From contig JAEWFC010000038.1 in NCBI GenBank assembly GCA_023389035.1, forward strand, positions 434,001 through 498,000: a stretch of 64,000 bases of DNA, read 5' to 3'. The DNA is from Acidobacteriota bacterium (GTDB taxonomy: Bacteria; Acidobacteriota; Blastocatellia; Pyrinomonadales; Pyrinomonadaceae). The position numbers were made by a program, and so were the translations under genes. The notes beneath the pieces were generated by a model that was not told where the DNA came from, made no database searches, and saw only the letters and a program-made list of their open reading frames with translations. Positions 25,252 to 34,835 of this stretch are shown here, piece by piece. Positions within the stretch are counted from its first letter, which is position 1. The number at the start of each line of letters is the position of its first letter.

Positions 25252-25761
25252 TTACGATCTGGACGCGAGTAGAAGGTCGATGACCTCACGGATGGCACCC
25301 CGGCCTCCGTGTTTGGAAGTGACAAAACCGGCAGCCTCTCGAACTTGATCGACGGCATCGGCAACAGCGATGGGCAACCCGACCAGTTCGAATGCAGGCA
25401 GATCGCCAATGTCATCGCCGACGAATGCCGTCTCATCGTTTGATATGCCGGAATGTAACAGGATCTCGCGAACGTCGGCTGCTTTGTCGGCAGAGGAGTG
25501 TTTGAAGTATTTGATACCGAGCTCGTCCACGCGTGCTTTAACGATCTCGCCGGGCCGGCCGGTTATGACACCGCACAAATACCCGGAGCGATGCCATGTT
25601 GCGATGCCCTGGCCGTCGCGTACGTCAAAGGCTTTCATTAACTCGCCGGCAGGACCAAAATAAAGCCGGCCGTCGGTAAGAACGCCGTCGCAGTCCATCA
25701 GTAGAAGGCGGACCCGAGACGCTTTGTGGCGCAGTTGTTCAGTAATGTCGATCGGCGGCAT
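25252..25761 (-). CDS. kdsC: 3-deoxy-D-manno-octulosonate 8-phosphate phosphatase
   Basis: 169 residues, a HAD-superfamily type C0 phosphatase with almost no cap. It removes phosphate from Kdo-8-P. The catalytic Asp pair is Asp23 and Asp25 in LLLMDCDGVLTDGRLYFG. FDVRDGQGIATWHRSG, GVITGRPGEIV (Thr), Lys in SADKAADV and GDDIGDLPAFELVGLP complete the active site. It is the last gene of the Kdo operon and begins one base after the preceding gene ends. Confidence 0.93.
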   Translation of the reverse strand: MPPIDITEQLRHKASRVRLLLMDCDGVLTDGRLYFGPAGELMKAFDVRDGQGIATWHRSGYLCGVITGRPGEIVKARVDELGIKYFKHSSADKAADVREILLHSGISNDETAFVGDDIGDLPAFELVGLPIAVADAVDQVREAAGFVTSKHGGRGAIREVIDLLLASRS

Positions 25762-28011
25762 TTACCTGACCTCAAAGATCTCGACTCCGCTCAGCTTCCA
25801 GCCGGAACCGGAGCGAGTCAGCCGATAGACCGCAGTACCGCTTTCAGGTTCTCTGGTCAGCAGACGCACCGCCAACTGGGTTTCGACAAGAACAGAGTCG
25901 GCACTAACGGGATCGACGTGCGTAACGGTCGTTCTCCATTCGGTCGCCTGACCCGAGATGCCGCCGGAAAATCGCGGAATCTCGCCGGACAATATCATCG
26001 CATCGAGCTCGGCCTTTCGATTCGAAACAGCAGCACGATCGAACTGGGCGAAGAATGCCTTGATCGACTCGTCAGCCGCAGATGGCCGGTTCAGTTTTTG
26101 GCGTATTGCTCTGGCGGCGAGGCCTGCACCATATTCGCCATCCGCACGGATCGCCTGATCGGCAAAGCGGAGAGCTTCGTCATTGCGTCCTGTTCTGGCG
26201 GCAACCTCAGCAATACCAACCGCGGCCCACGCCATTGAACGCGCCGTCGGCAACATTTCGTTTAGTACCAGGCGGAACTCGCTTTCGGCATCGGAAAGTT
26301 TGTTTTGTGCAAGAAGCGATCGTCCCAGCAGGACCCGAACGTCATCGAAGCGGGGATGAAACCGCAGTATCTTTCTCGCGGTCGCCTCGGCTTCCGTATA
26401 CGCCTGTCGATCGAAATCGCGTTTTACGGCGAGAAGCAGGTCGCTGTCTGTGGTCTCGCGGGGTGCGACGTCATCCGAATAGTCTGTTTGCGGATAAAGC
26501 TTATCCGGGTCGATCTCAACACGTGTGATCTTCGACGGTGAGCGGAAAATGACCTCGCCGAAGCTCGCGGCCCGGATCGTAGCAGGTGCCGAAAGCTTTT
26601 CACCATTTTCAGTGAAAGCGACCACATCGACCGTCACGTCGATCGCTCCTGTATTTCTGAGAGCGATCTTAGTTTCGCCACCGGTTGTTTGCGGTAAGCC
26701 GGCGAGGAGATTGCCGTCCGTCACCTGATCGAACATCTGATCAAGAAAAGGCTTATGGGCCGAGAATGCGGCACGAAGATCCATCAGCTGTATCGTCCCC
26801 GAGCGGCTGTTCGTTTTGATCGTATCGAAGAATTCTTTATCGCCGACCTTTCGGGCGAGGAGACGCCAGACCATTGCACCCTTGTTAGCAACGGCCGGGA
26901 AGTAAAAATCGTCAAGTGGAGCGACCAGATTCAACGGTGCATCACGCCTGGCTACCGCCGCGTAGGCGATTCTTTGACGCGTGCGTTCCATATTGGCAAC
27001 GTCTTTACCAAACTTCTCTTCGAGGAACCTGTTCGCCAAAAACCGGGGCAGCCCTTCGCGAATGACTCCGTAGCCATCGCCGGAAACCTGAAGCGAGTCG
27101 CCGAACCAAAGCTTTGCGATTGCTTCCGAAATGTTCAAAGCGGTATTCGAATCTATCTTGGCCCGACGAAATGCGGCCTCATCCACCATAATGGCGCCGC
27201 CGCTATGAAAACCGGACCCGCGACGCACAGCGATGATTCGTATTGGAGTGTCCGTAGCCGGACCGAGAAGTCCTGAATAATAGGCCTTAGCGTCATTTGC
27301 GATCGCGGCAAGTTCGGCAGCCCGCTCTTTTTCCTCGCTGCCCGAACCCTTAGGCAGCAGGACCTGCACGCCCGAATGAGTAACCTCATCCCAGCGTCCC
27401 GCAACAAAGAACGGCTGCACGAGCAACTTCTGATCAAATGCGTTGCCTGTTCCAATGCCGGAGGATACAGTCGTGAGACCAGGCGCTCTGACGATGATCT
27501 TTACCGGTGCATAATCTGCCCCGCGTGCAAAGAACCAGCTGTTTGGTGTCGGATACCAGAACGACATAGGCAGAAACTGCAGACTGCCCGGGGTGATTTT
27601 GCTGACACCTGAGTTTTCGTTAACAGCCAATTTGTAATCCAGCGTTACGGCCGCACTTCCGCCGGTAGCAACGGCCGGGACCCGCAGACCGATCCGCTGT
27701 AAGCTGATCGTGCCCAACTTCTCTTCGGCCTTTGTGAAATCAACCTTCGTGCCATTTACGGTGACATTTTCAACTGCAGCATCGGAACTGAGTCGCAGTG
27801 AGATCGTCGGTGCAGGCTTGCCGGATACATTTCTTAGATCCAGAGAAGCCTTAACGGTTATATCTCGTGAAGCTTCGTTCGATGGAGCGGTAACTGAAAG
27901 GTCGTAGCGTACGACCTGCCAGGTGGCGGAGATCCGAGTATCGGTTTGAGCCCCGGCCACACCGAATGCTAGAGCAACGGCGAAAATAGTTGATACGGCG
28001 AATTTGATCAT
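25762..28011 (-). CDS. Secreted M1-aminopeptidase-like protein without the zinc motif, with TPR repeats
   Basis: 749 residues with a signal peptide (FAVSTIFAVALAFGVAGAQ). The N-terminal part is a beta-sandwich domain like that of M1 peptidases (YDLSVTAPSNEASRDITV). The catalytic-domain region NISEAIAKLWFGDSL stands where M1 enzymes have HExxH, but the ligands are replaced (Glu, Ala and Lys instead of His, Glu and His), so peptidase activity is not expected. Around residues 520-640 are TPR-like helices (AYTEAEATARKILRFHP, LSDAESEFRLVLNEM, GRNDEALRFADQAIRAD). It may be a periplasmic scaffold. It lies between kdsA and kdsC with gaps of 8 and 0 bases. Confidence 0.8.
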   Translation of the reverse strand: MIKFAVSTIFAVALAFGVAGAQTDTRISATWQVVRYDLSVTAPSNEASRDITVKASLDLRNVSGKPAPTISLRLSSDAAVENVTVNGTKVDFTKAEEKLGTISLQRIGLRVPAVATGGSAAVTLDYKLAVNENSGVSKITPGSLQFLPMSFWYPTPNSWFFARGADYAPVKIIVRAPGLTTVSSGIGTGNAFDQKLLVQPFFVAGRWDEVTHSGVQVLLPKGSGSEEKERAAELAAIANDAKAYYSGLLGPATDTPIRIIAVRRGSGFHSGGAIMVDEAAFRRAKIDSNTALNISEAIAKLWFGDSLQVSGDGYGVIREGLPRFLANRFLEEKFGKDVANMERTRQRIAYAAVARRDAPLNLVAPLDDFYFPAVANKGAMVWRLLARKVGDKEFFDTIKTNSRSGTIQLMDLRAAFSAHKPFLDQMFDQVTDGNLLAGLPQTTGGETKIALRNTGAIDVTVDVVAFTENGEKLSAPATIRAASFGEVIFRSPSKITRVEIDPDKLYPQTDYSDDVAPRETTDSDLLLAVKRDFDRQAYTEAEATARKILRFHPRFDDVRVLLGRSLLAQNKLSDAESEFRLVLNEMLPTARSMAWAAVGIAEVAARTGRNDEALRFADQAIRADGEYGAGLAARAIRQKLNRPSAADESIKAFFAQFDRAAVSNRKAELDAMILSGEIPRFSGGISGQATEWRTTVTHVDPVSADSVLVETQLAVRLLTREPESGTAVYRLTRSGSGWKLSGVEIFEVR

Positions 28012-28019
28012 TTATATGC

Positions 28020-28844
28020 TTATGCTTGTTGGTCGACCAGCTCGTGGATCTGTTTGAGATTGGTCAAAAGCTTCTCCAGCCGTGAGAGCGGCAGTTGGTT
28101 CGGTCCATCACTTGGCGCCCTCGACGGGTCGTCATGAACTTCCATAAAAACCGCATCAACCCCGCAGGCTACGCCGGCACGTGCAAACTGTTCGATGTAT
28201 TGGCCTTGGCCGTCAGTTGCTTTACCCAGTCCGCCGGGAAGCTGCAGCGAATGTGTGACGTCGAAAACGACCGGAACGCCAAACGAGCGCATTATTGGAA
28301 AACTTCGCAGATCGACTACCAGATTATTGTATCCGAAGCTTGCCCCTCGCTCGGTCAGCAAAATCTTTTCGCATCCTGCAGCCGTTAGCTTATCAACGAT
28401 GTTTTTTGCGTCCCAAGGGGCAAGAAATTGGCCCTTTTTTACATTCACCGCTTTACCGGACCTTGCGGCGGCAACGAGAAGGTCTGTCTGCCTGCACAAG
28501 AACGCAGGGATCTGCAGCATGTCAGCAACCTCGGCGGTCTTTTCGACCTGCCATGGCTCGTGAACATCTGTGATCACCGGCACTCCTATCTCGGCCTTGA
28601 CTTGCTCAAGTATGTCCAGGCCGAACTCCATTCCTTCTCCGCGAAAGCTCTCTATCGAACTGCGGTTCGCCTTGTCAAACGACGATTTGTAAACAAATCG
28701 CACTCCGACCTCGGTGCAGATGTCATTGATCTCTTGTGCCATGAACATGGCGTGATCTCGGCTTTCTACAACACAAGGGCCGAGGATGAACGACAGCTCA
28801 CCGCCTCCGAATTTCACATCTCCGATGCTAAACGGACCGCTCAT
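28020..28844 (-). CDS. kdsA: 3-deoxy-8-phosphooctulonate synthase
   Basis: 274 residues. It condenses phosphoenolpyruvate and arabinose 5-phosphate to Kdo-8-P for lipopolysaccharide. Family motifs include FILGPCVVESRDHA, FVYKSSFDKANRSS, GVPVITDVHEPWQ, LQIPAFLCRQTDLLVAA, VNVKKGQFLAPWD, LTERGASFGYNNLV and DVTHSLQLPGG. Cys in the GPCVVES loop is the position used as a metal ligand in metal-dependent members. It begins two bases after pyrG ends. Confidence 0.96.
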   Translation of the reverse strand: MSGPFSIGDVKFGGGELSFILGPCVVESRDHAMFMAQEINDICTEVGVRFVYKSSFDKANRSSIESFRGEGMEFGLDILEQVKAEIGVPVITDVHEPWQVEKTAEVADMLQIPAFLCRQTDLLVAAARSGKAVNVKKGQFLAPWDAKNIVDKLTAAGCEKILLTERGASFGYNNLVVDLRSFPIMRSFGVPVVFDVTHSLQLPGGLGKATDGQGQYIEQFARAGVACGVDAVFMEVHDDPSRAPSDGPNQLPLSRLEKLLTNLKQIHELVDQQA

Positions 28845-28845
28845 A

Positions 28846-30543
28846 CTATTCCTCGGTTATTTCTGCTCGTTCAGGAACATCGACGGTCTTATCACTCGCA
28901 ACATCGTGTTCGAGATTCTCGCTCTTTAACCGATTCTCCCAGGCAGCTTTTACAAACGAAATGAACAGCGGATGCGGCTCGAGTGGCTTCGATTTATATT
29001 CCGGATGAAACTGACACGCGATGAAGAACGGGTGCGTCTCCTTGGGCAGCTCAACCATTTCAACGAATTTCCCGTCAGGCGATACGCCGCTAAAGACCAT
29101 TCCCTCGCGTTCGAGAGGACTGCGAAATTCCGGATTGAACTCAAACCTGTGACGATGCCTCTCACTGATCTGTTCGGATCCGCCGTAAACGGCCCTTGCA
29201 AGCGAGCCTTCCTTAAGGTCGCAGTCCCATGCCCCAAGCCTCATCGTTCCGCCCAATTCATCGACTCCAACGAGGTCTCGAAGTTTAAAAATTATCGGGA
29301 ACGGCGTGTCCTCACTGAATTCCGTTGAATCCGCGTCGCGGAGACCGCATACGTCACGGGCATACTCGATACATGCGGTCTGCATTCCAAGACAAATACC
29401 AAAATACGGGGTACCTGACCGACGTGCGTATCTGATCGCCCTTAGCATGCCGGAAATGCCACGCTTCCCGAAACCTCCCGGGACCAAGATCGCGTCGAAA
29501 TCCTGGAGGTCACTTTCATAGTTGTCCTTCATCAGATTCTCTGATTCCAACCACGTAACGTTCACACGCAGGTCATTCGCAACGCCCGCGTGCGTCAACG
29601 CTTCGCGTAGCGACTTGTAGGAATCCTCAAGCTCAACGTATTTTCCAACGATCGCGATCCTGACCGAACCAGCGGACGGGTCTTTGATCGTTGAAACAAG
29701 GTCACGCCATTTCTTGAGATCAGCAGATGGGAACCGGTCGGTAAGCTCTAGATCTTTTACTATCAGCTCATCCAAGCCCTGTTCATGAAAAGCGAGCGGC
29801 ACCTCGTAGATCGTGCCTACATCGAGAGCAGAAATTACAGCGTTTTCCTGAACATTACAGAACAACGCTATCTTCCGACGCATATCTACTGAGATGGGCC
29901 GGTCTGAACGGCAAAGAAGAACGTCCGGAGCTATACCGATCTCGCGAAGTTCGCGAACGCTGTGCTGGGTCGGTTTGGTCTTTAGTTCACCTGCGGCCGC
30001 GATGTACGGGACAAGCGTTACATGGACAAAGATCGCGTTGCCGCGGCCTTCTTCATTGCCCATTTGCCTGATCGCTTCCAGGAACGGCAGTGATTCGATG
30101 TCGCCGACAGTTCCGCCGATCTCTACGATCTGAACGTCGGGCTTGTGCATATCGGCGACGGTTCTTACCGCAGCCTTGATCTCGTCAGTGATATGCGGAA
30201 TCACCTGGATAGTTTTGCCAAGATAGTCGCCGCGGCGTTCTTTTTCGATCACTGACAGATATATGCGGCCGGTGGTCCAGTTATTAGCCTGCGAAAGTTT
30301 TGCATGGGTAAACCGCTCGTAGTGGCCAAGGTCAAGGTCGGTTTCCGCACCGTCATCGGTGACGAAGACCTCGCCATGCTGAAACGGGGACATCGTTCCC
30401 GGGTCAACATTAATGTACGGGTCGAGCTTCATCATCTGCACGGTCATCCCGCGGGCTTCGAGCAGGCAGCCCAACGAGCTTGCCGCAAGGCCTTTGCCGA
30501 GACTCGAAACCACTCCGCCTGTGACAAAAATATACTTGGTCAT
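28846..30543 (-). CDS. pyrG: CTP synthase
   Basis: 565 residues. It amidates UTP to CTP using glutamine. The N-terminal synthase domain has KYIFVTGGVVSSLGKGLAAS (P loop) and DPYINVDPGTMSPFQHGEVF. The C-terminal glutaminase domain has Cys384 in YFGICLGMQ and the His/Glu pair in ACQFHPEYKSKP. It is placed between a small membrane protein gene and kdsA; since KdsB uses CTP to activate Kdo, the operon links nucleotide supply to lipopolysaccharide synthesis. Confidence 0.97.
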   Translation of the reverse strand: MTKYIFVTGGVVSSLGKGLAASSLGCLLEARGMTVQMMKLDPYINVDPGTMSPFQHGEVFVTDDGAETDLDLGHYERFTHAKLSQANNWTTGRIYLSVIEKERRGDYLGKTIQVIPHITDEIKAAVRTVADMHKPDVQIVEIGGTVGDIESLPFLEAIRQMGNEEGRGNAIFVHVTLVPYIAAAGELKTKPTQHSVRELREIGIAPDVLLCRSDRPISVDMRRKIALFCNVQENAVISALDVGTIYEVPLAFHEQGLDELIVKDLELTDRFPSADLKKWRDLVSTIKDPSAGSVRIAIVGKYVELEDSYKSLREALTHAGVANDLRVNVTWLESENLMKDNYESDLQDFDAILVPGGFGKRGISGMLRAIRYARRSGTPYFGICLGMQTACIEYARDVCGLRDADSTEFSEDTPFPIIFKLRDLVGVDELGGTMRLGAWDCDLKEGSLARAVYGGSEQISERHRHRFEFNPEFRSPLEREGMVFSGVSPDGKFVEMVELPKETHPFFIACQFHPEYKSKPLEPHPLFISFVKAAWENRLKSENLEHDVASDKTVDVPERAEITEE

Positions 30544-30557
30544 ATCTATTCGTGTAC

Positions 30558-30827
30558 CTACAATTCGTCGTTCAGCTTGCCGTCGCTCTTCTTCTTATCG
30601 TATCGACCTTCCTTCAATTGGACGGCAACCTCTTTTCCCTTCGCGGCTTCCGGATTGAGCAATTCCTGCAGCGCATTCATACTTGCACCTAAAGCAGTCG
30701 TTCCCTCTGCAGCTTTTTTCTCGAACTCTTCTGTGGTCCGAGTGTGTGGACGCGACAGAAGCTTAAGGCCGACCGCCGCTCCGACGATCAGCAATATGAA
30801 AAACGCCAGTCCGATCCAGTCGCTCAT
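30558..30827 (-). CDS. Small single-pass membrane protein in the Kdo operon
   Basis: 89 residues. One N-terminal membrane segment (IGLAFFILLIVGAAVGLKLL, residues 5-24) is followed by a charged, helical cytoplasmic or periplasmic tail (EEFEKKAAEGTTALGASMNALQELLNPEA) ending in a Lys/Asp-rich tip. The family is not recognised. Its start overlaps the kdsB stop by four bases (ATGA type), so it is translated with kdsB, and pyrG follows 14 bases later. Confidence 0.8.
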   Translation of the reverse strand: MSDWIGLAFFILLIVGAAVGLKLLSRPHTRTTEEFEKKAAEGTTALGASMNALQELLNPEAAKGKEVAVQLKEGRYDKKKSDGKLNDEL

Positions 30828-31648
30828 TCAGAGATCTCCGGCAAACCATTTCTAAAGAGGATCCGGACCTTTTCCAGATCTGCCTCCGTGTCAACTCCGA
30901 TCGATGTTCCCGCTGCTTCAACCGCTCGTATCACACCACCGTGCTCAAGGGCGCGAAGCTGCTCAAGCGATTCGCTCAGTTCCAGCTTTGAAGGCGGAAG
31001 CCGTGCGAACGATAACAGATAACCTCGCCGATATACGTAAAGCCCCGTGTGTTTCTTGAAACCCGCAAGTGATCCGGGTTCTTTCTCAAGTGCATGCCTC
31101 AAGTCTCTACCATACTTCATTACGATCTCTCTAGGGTAAGGGATCGGCGATCTTGAAAAGTAAACAGCGTGGCCGGCTTCGGTGATCACCACCTTGACGA
31201 TGTTCGGATCAAGAACTTCGTTTACATCCGAGATCGTCTCAAATGTTGTAGAGATGTCCGCAGTATGGTCGCTGATCAATGCCGAAACGGCCCGATCGAT
31301 CGTCTCGGGTGGAATTACAGGTTCGTCACCCTGCACATTAACAATGATCGAACCTTCCGGCAGCGTCGCCGCAACCTCCGCGATCCGATCACTTCCCGAC
31401 CGATGGTCGGGTGCCGTCATTACACCTTCAAAGCCCGCAGATTCGACCGCATCTTTAATGCGGAGATCGTCCGTGGCGACGATCACCCGCGACACCGATC
31501 GTGCGGACATCGCTCGCTCCGCCGTTCGCACGATCAGCGGTTTCCCCTCCACATCCGCAAGCATTTTGCCGGGCAGACGTATAGAGGCGTACCTCGCTGG
31601 CACGATCGCGATCACATTTTTAAGAGGAAATTCCCCGAGTGGCTCCAC
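30824..31648 (-). CDS. kdsB: CMP-Kdo synthetase
   Basis: About 274 residues from a GTG at 31648; the conserved part starts at NVIAIVPARYASIRLPGKML, so an internal start (GTG at 31615) is possible. It activates Kdo with CTP. Motifs: RYASIRLPGKML (nucleotide loop), VIVATDD, PDHRSGSDRIAE, VNVQGDEPVIPP, KHTGLYVYRRGYLL and VEAAGTSIGVDTEADLE. It is the first gene of the operon kdsB, small membrane protein, pyrG, kdsA, protease-like protein, kdsC. Confidence 0.93.
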   Translation of the reverse strand: MEPLGEFPLKNVIAIVPARYASIRLPGKMLADVEGKPLIVRTAERAMSARSVSRVIVATDDLRIKDAVESAGFEGVMTAPDHRSGSDRIAEVAATLPEGSIIVNVQGDEPVIPPETIDRAVSALISDHTADISTTFETISDVNEVLDPNIVKVVITEAGHAVYFSRSPIPYPREIVMKYGRDLRHALEKEPGSLAGFKKHTGLYVYRRGYLLSFARLPPSKLELSESLEQLRALEHGGVIRAVEAAGTSIGVDTEADLEKVRILFRNGLPEISE

Positions 31649-31738
31649 GGGATTTTAGGTTATCGCCATTTTCGCACTAACACAAGATGCTAGGCACGAA
31701 ACTTGGCTGGTTTTCCTCGATTGAGTACACTATCCTGC

Positions 31739-32617
31739 GTGCAGCAAATTGATGAGCTCGATCCGACTACCCAGGCCACGAAAACTAAATCCGAAACGAC
31801 GCTCCGAGGCCCGTGCCCCGATAATCCGCCGTGGGGAAGCTGGGCCGCAATAGGTGTCTGGGTAGCGAGCCTTGTGATCCTGGGCTTTTTTTCCGTCGTT
31901 TTTCTGCTGCCGTATGCATCCTCGCAAGGACTCAGCCCGACAGATCAAGCCCAATTCCCCACATTCATCAAGACGGATGCGATGGCTGTCTTTCTGCAGT
32001 TCATCGGAATTATTCCCGCACATCTCTTAACGCTTGCTTTAGCGTGGTTCGTCGTCACGCGAAATCGAACTTATTCCTTCAAGGAAATGCTGGGCTGGAA
32101 CTGGGGTGGGTTCACCTTTCTTCACGCGGTGTTGGTCACGATCTTCTTTTACCTCGTTAGCATTGCCGCGGTGAGTTATTTCGGTGATGTCGAAAATGAT
32201 TTCGACATAATGCTTAAGAGTTCGAAATATATCATTTATCTCGTTGCGTTCTTCGCGGTATTCACGGCTCCGATCGTAGAAGAGGTGGTCTACCGCGGAC
32301 TGCTGTATTCGGCATTTCAAAGGACGGTTGGAAAGGTCTTTGCCGTAATTCTCGTGACTGTGATGTTCGCCGGAGTACACGCCCTTCAGTACAGCAAAGA
32401 CGCGACTCCTGACTACGCTGTAATGAGCGTCCTGCTTCTTTTAAGCCTTTTGCTGACCATCATCCGGGTGTCAACGGGAAATCTGCTTCCGTGCATCGTT
32501 CTGCATACGGTCTTCAATGGCTTCCAATCCATCCTGATGATAGCTGAACCGTTTCTGCGGCCGTTTATGGAAACGACTGACCCGGTCGTTGGCGCGATCC
32601 GGCACCTCAACTGGTAA
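31739..32617 (+). CDS. CPBP family (CAAX/Abi type) intramembrane glutamic endopeptidase
   Basis: 292 residues from a GTG at 31739 (VQQIDELDPTTQ); an in-frame TTG at 31703 would give 12 more. About seven membrane helices. The family motif EEVVYRGLLYSAF (Glu-Glu-x3-Arg) is at about residue 190, and the second motif contains FAGVHALQY with the His. Such proteins cleave prenylated or other membrane peptides, sometimes with roles in bacteriocin immunity. TTGGCT at 31703-31708 and TACACT at 31726-31731, 17 bases apart, look like a weak promoter that would give a nearly leaderless message from the GTG. Confidence 0.85.
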   Translation: MQQIDELDPTTQATKTKSETTLRGPCPDNPPWGSWAAIGVWVASLVILGFFSVVFLLPYASSQGLSPTDQAQFPTFIKTDAMAVFLQFIGIIPAHLLTLALAWFVVTRNRTYSFKEMLGWNWGGFTFLHAVLVTIFFYLVSIAAVSYFGDVENDFDIMLKSSKYIIYLVAFFAVFTAPIVEEVVYRGLLYSAFQRTVGKVFAVILVTVMFAGVHALQYSKDATPDYAVMSVLLLLSLLLTIIRVSTGNLLPCIVLHTVFNGFQSILMIAEPFLRPFMETTDPVVGAIRHLNW

Positions 32618-32624
32618 TACCAAT

Positions 32625-32659
32625 AAAAAAGCTGCACCAGGACTGAGTCCTCGTACAGC
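32625..32659 (-). terminator. Terminator of the csbD gene
   Basis: A stem of 13 positions (32631-32643 with 32647-32659) has two mismatches and a 3-base loop. On the minus strand it is followed by six T (complement of 32625-32630). It lies about 23 bases after the csbD stop and just behind the convergent protease gene. Confidence 0.6.
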
Positions 32660-32681
32660 AATTAAGTGTCGATAATCAGGG

Positions 32682-32915
32682 CTAATCGTTAATGCGTCTG
32701 CCCGCATCGCTGATCGCGTCGCCTACCGAATCAACGGTTTCTGAAACGCCGCGTTTGAATTTTCCCCATGTTTCCTGGGTTTCGCCGGCGGCATGTTCCG
32801 CTTCGCCTTCGGCCTCAAGACTCTCATCGCCGGTCACTTCTCCGACCTTGTCCTTGACAGTGCCTTTTGCCTGCTCCCATTTCCCTTTTACTTCGTCGTC
32901 ATTAAAAATTGCCAT
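32682..32915 (-). CDS. CsbD family stress protein
   Basis: 77 residues, hydrophilic and helical. The CsbD pattern is clear: FNDDEVKGKWEQAKGTVKDK then VGEVTGDESLEAEGEAEHA. CsbD-type proteins are general-stress-induced with unknown biochemistry. The C-terminal half (TWGKFKRGVSETVDSVGDAI) is an extra amphipathic region. A GGAGG ribosome-binding site stands before the ATG. It is a single gene with its own terminator. Confidence 0.92.
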   Translation of the reverse strand: MAIFNDDEVKGKWEQAKGTVKDKVGEVTGDESLEAEGEAEHAAGETQETWGKFKRGVSETVDSVGDAISDAGRRIND

Positions 32916-32977
32916 AACTCCTCCTTGATGTGTACGGATCTAGTTCGTTGGTACCCGTCAGGAGTTACTGTTGCAAG

Positions 32978-34705
32978 TTACATACCTTTGTAATTCGGCC
33001 CACCGCCGCCTTCGGGCGTGACCCAATTGATGATCTGATATGGGTCTGCGATATCGCAGGTCTTGCAGTGCACGCAATTAGAGAAGTTGACCTTTATCTC
33101 CTTTCTTCCTGTCGCGGCACTTTCTTCCATCTCATAAACGGCAGCAGGGCAAAAACGTTGGCACGGATTGCCGTATTCTTCGGCGCAGCGCGTCGCACAG
33201 ATCTCGGTATCGAGAATTCGAAGATGCGACGGCTGGTCCTCATTATGAGCAACGCCGGCATGAAAGACATCCGTGATCTTGTCAAAGGTCAGTTCTTTGT
33301 CAAAAGGAACACGCTCATAACGCTTTGTCCGCAAATGATCGGTCGGCCCGGGTGAAGTGACCTCGCCATTCTGCAATTGCTCCATCCGCTCGTGCCCTGC
33401 AACATGATGCTGTTTCGGCATAAATCCCCACGCAAGCCCGTTCGTTACGTACTGAAGTCCGCTGTTCACGAGTGCCGGCCATCGTCCCTGCTGGAACGAT
33501 GCGTGGAAATTACGCACCGGATGAAGCTCGTCGTAGATCCAGCTCATATTCACCTTATCCGCGTAGTGCCTCAGGTGATTTTCGGAATAATCGTCGTGAG
33601 CCAGGGCATCGATAATAGTCTCAGCAGCAAGCATCCCCGACTTCATCGCCGTGTGAATACCCTTGATCCGCTGACCGTTCAAAAACGACGCACTATCCCC
33701 GACAAGCAGTAAGCCCGGAGCGAAAAGCTTCGGCATTGTCCAATAACCGCCGGTGTTAATGGTCTTAGCTCCATACTTGATCATCTTCCCGCCGGCAAGT
33801 ATCGGAGCTATCGCCGGGTGTGTCTTGAATTTCTGGAACTCGGCATGAGGATCGATGTTAGGGTCCTTGTAGTCCAGGCCGGTAACGTAGCCGATGCTGA
33901 TGACATTGTTCTTCATGCCATATATCCATCCGCCGCCGTAGGTGTCGGTGTCCGACGGAAACCCGAGCGTATGAACTACCTTACCTTCGTCGAAATTGCC
34001 CGCAGGCAGCTCCCACAGCTCTTTTACGCCGATCGAGTGGACTTGCGGTTCTTTCCCTTCGTCGAGCCCGAGTCGCTTCATCACCTGTTTTGCAAGCGAG
34101 CCGCGCGAACCCTCTCCGAGAACGGTCACCTTTGCGAGAATGTCTACGCCCGGTTCAAAATTTTCCTTTGGACGTCCTTCTTTATCTATGCCTTTATCGC
34201 CGGTCCGGATCCCGATCACATTATCGTTTTCGTCGTAAAGCACTTCAGACGCGGGAAACTCGGGGAAGATGTTTACACCTGCCTCTTCACACTTTTCGGC
34301 CAACCATTCGCACATCTTGCTGAGGCTCAGAATATATTTACCTTTGTTCTTCAGCGGCGGAGGAACGATCGGGGCATTGATGCTCTTGGTCTCGGTCAGG
34401 AACCACGCGGCATCGTCTGTAACGACAGTATCTACCGGGCAGCCTTGCTCGAGAAAATCCGGCATCAGCTCCCTAAGAGCCGTGGGGTCCATTACGGCGC
34501 CGCTAAGAATGTGAGCTCCAACGAACGCACCTTTCTCAACGATACCGATCTCGATCTCGCCGATCTTTCGGCCCGGCTTCAAGCCCCGATCGACGAATTC
34601 GTCGTGTTCAGAGATCTGATTCTTGAGATGAAGGGCCGCGGCCAGGTTAGCTGGTCCGGCACCGACAAAGACGACATCCATTTCGATCTGCTCGCGTTCG
34701 ATCAT
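32978..34705 (-). CDS. Electron transfer flavoprotein-ubiquinone oxidoreductase
   Basis: 575 residues from the ATG at 34705 (MIEREQIEMDVVFVGAGPAN); a TTG 15 codons upstream is less likely. It takes electrons from reduced EtfAB into the quinone pool. The FAD-binding motif VFVGAGPANLAAALHL is followed by GAFVGAHILSGAVMDP, the GDSASFLNGQRIKGIHTAMKSG motif, and a C-terminal 4Fe-4S domain (RCAEEYGNPCQRFCPA, then CVHCKTCDIADP). The quinone is probably menaquinone here. Its partners etfBA are 23 kb away. Confidence 0.95.
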   Translation of the reverse strand: MIEREQIEMDVVFVGAGPANLAAALHLKNQISEHDEFVDRGLKPGRKIGEIEIGIVEKGAFVGAHILSGAVMDPTALRELMPDFLEQGCPVDTVVTDDAAWFLTETKSINAPIVPPPLKNKGKYILSLSKMCEWLAEKCEEAGVNIFPEFPASEVLYDENDNVIGIRTGDKGIDKEGRPKENFEPGVDILAKVTVLGEGSRGSLAKQVMKRLGLDEGKEPQVHSIGVKELWELPAGNFDEGKVVHTLGFPSDTDTYGGGWIYGMKNNVISIGYVTGLDYKDPNIDPHAEFQKFKTHPAIAPILAGGKMIKYGAKTINTGGYWTMPKLFAPGLLLVGDSASFLNGQRIKGIHTAMKSGMLAAETIIDALAHDDYSENHLRHYADKVNMSWIYDELHPVRNFHASFQQGRWPALVNSGLQYVTNGLAWGFMPKQHHVAGHERMEQLQNGEVTSPGPTDHLRTKRYERVPFDKELTFDKITDVFHAGVAHNEDQPSHLRILDTEICATRCAEEYGNPCQRFCPAAVYEMEESAATGRKEIKVNFSNCVHCKTCDIADPYQIINWVTPEGGGGPNYKGM

Positions 34706-34835
34706 AAGGGTATTTTGGCCAGCGTGACTCGTCACGGACGTCACGCTCAAGCATTATTGTCCTGTAATAAATTAACCGGATTATATCAGCTACGCAGGAA
34801 AATCACGATATCGGCAGATCTTGGGCAGGCGGGTT

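Noticed and set aside
25762..28011. Active M1 aminopeptidase
   Set aside because: The HExxH ligands are missing.
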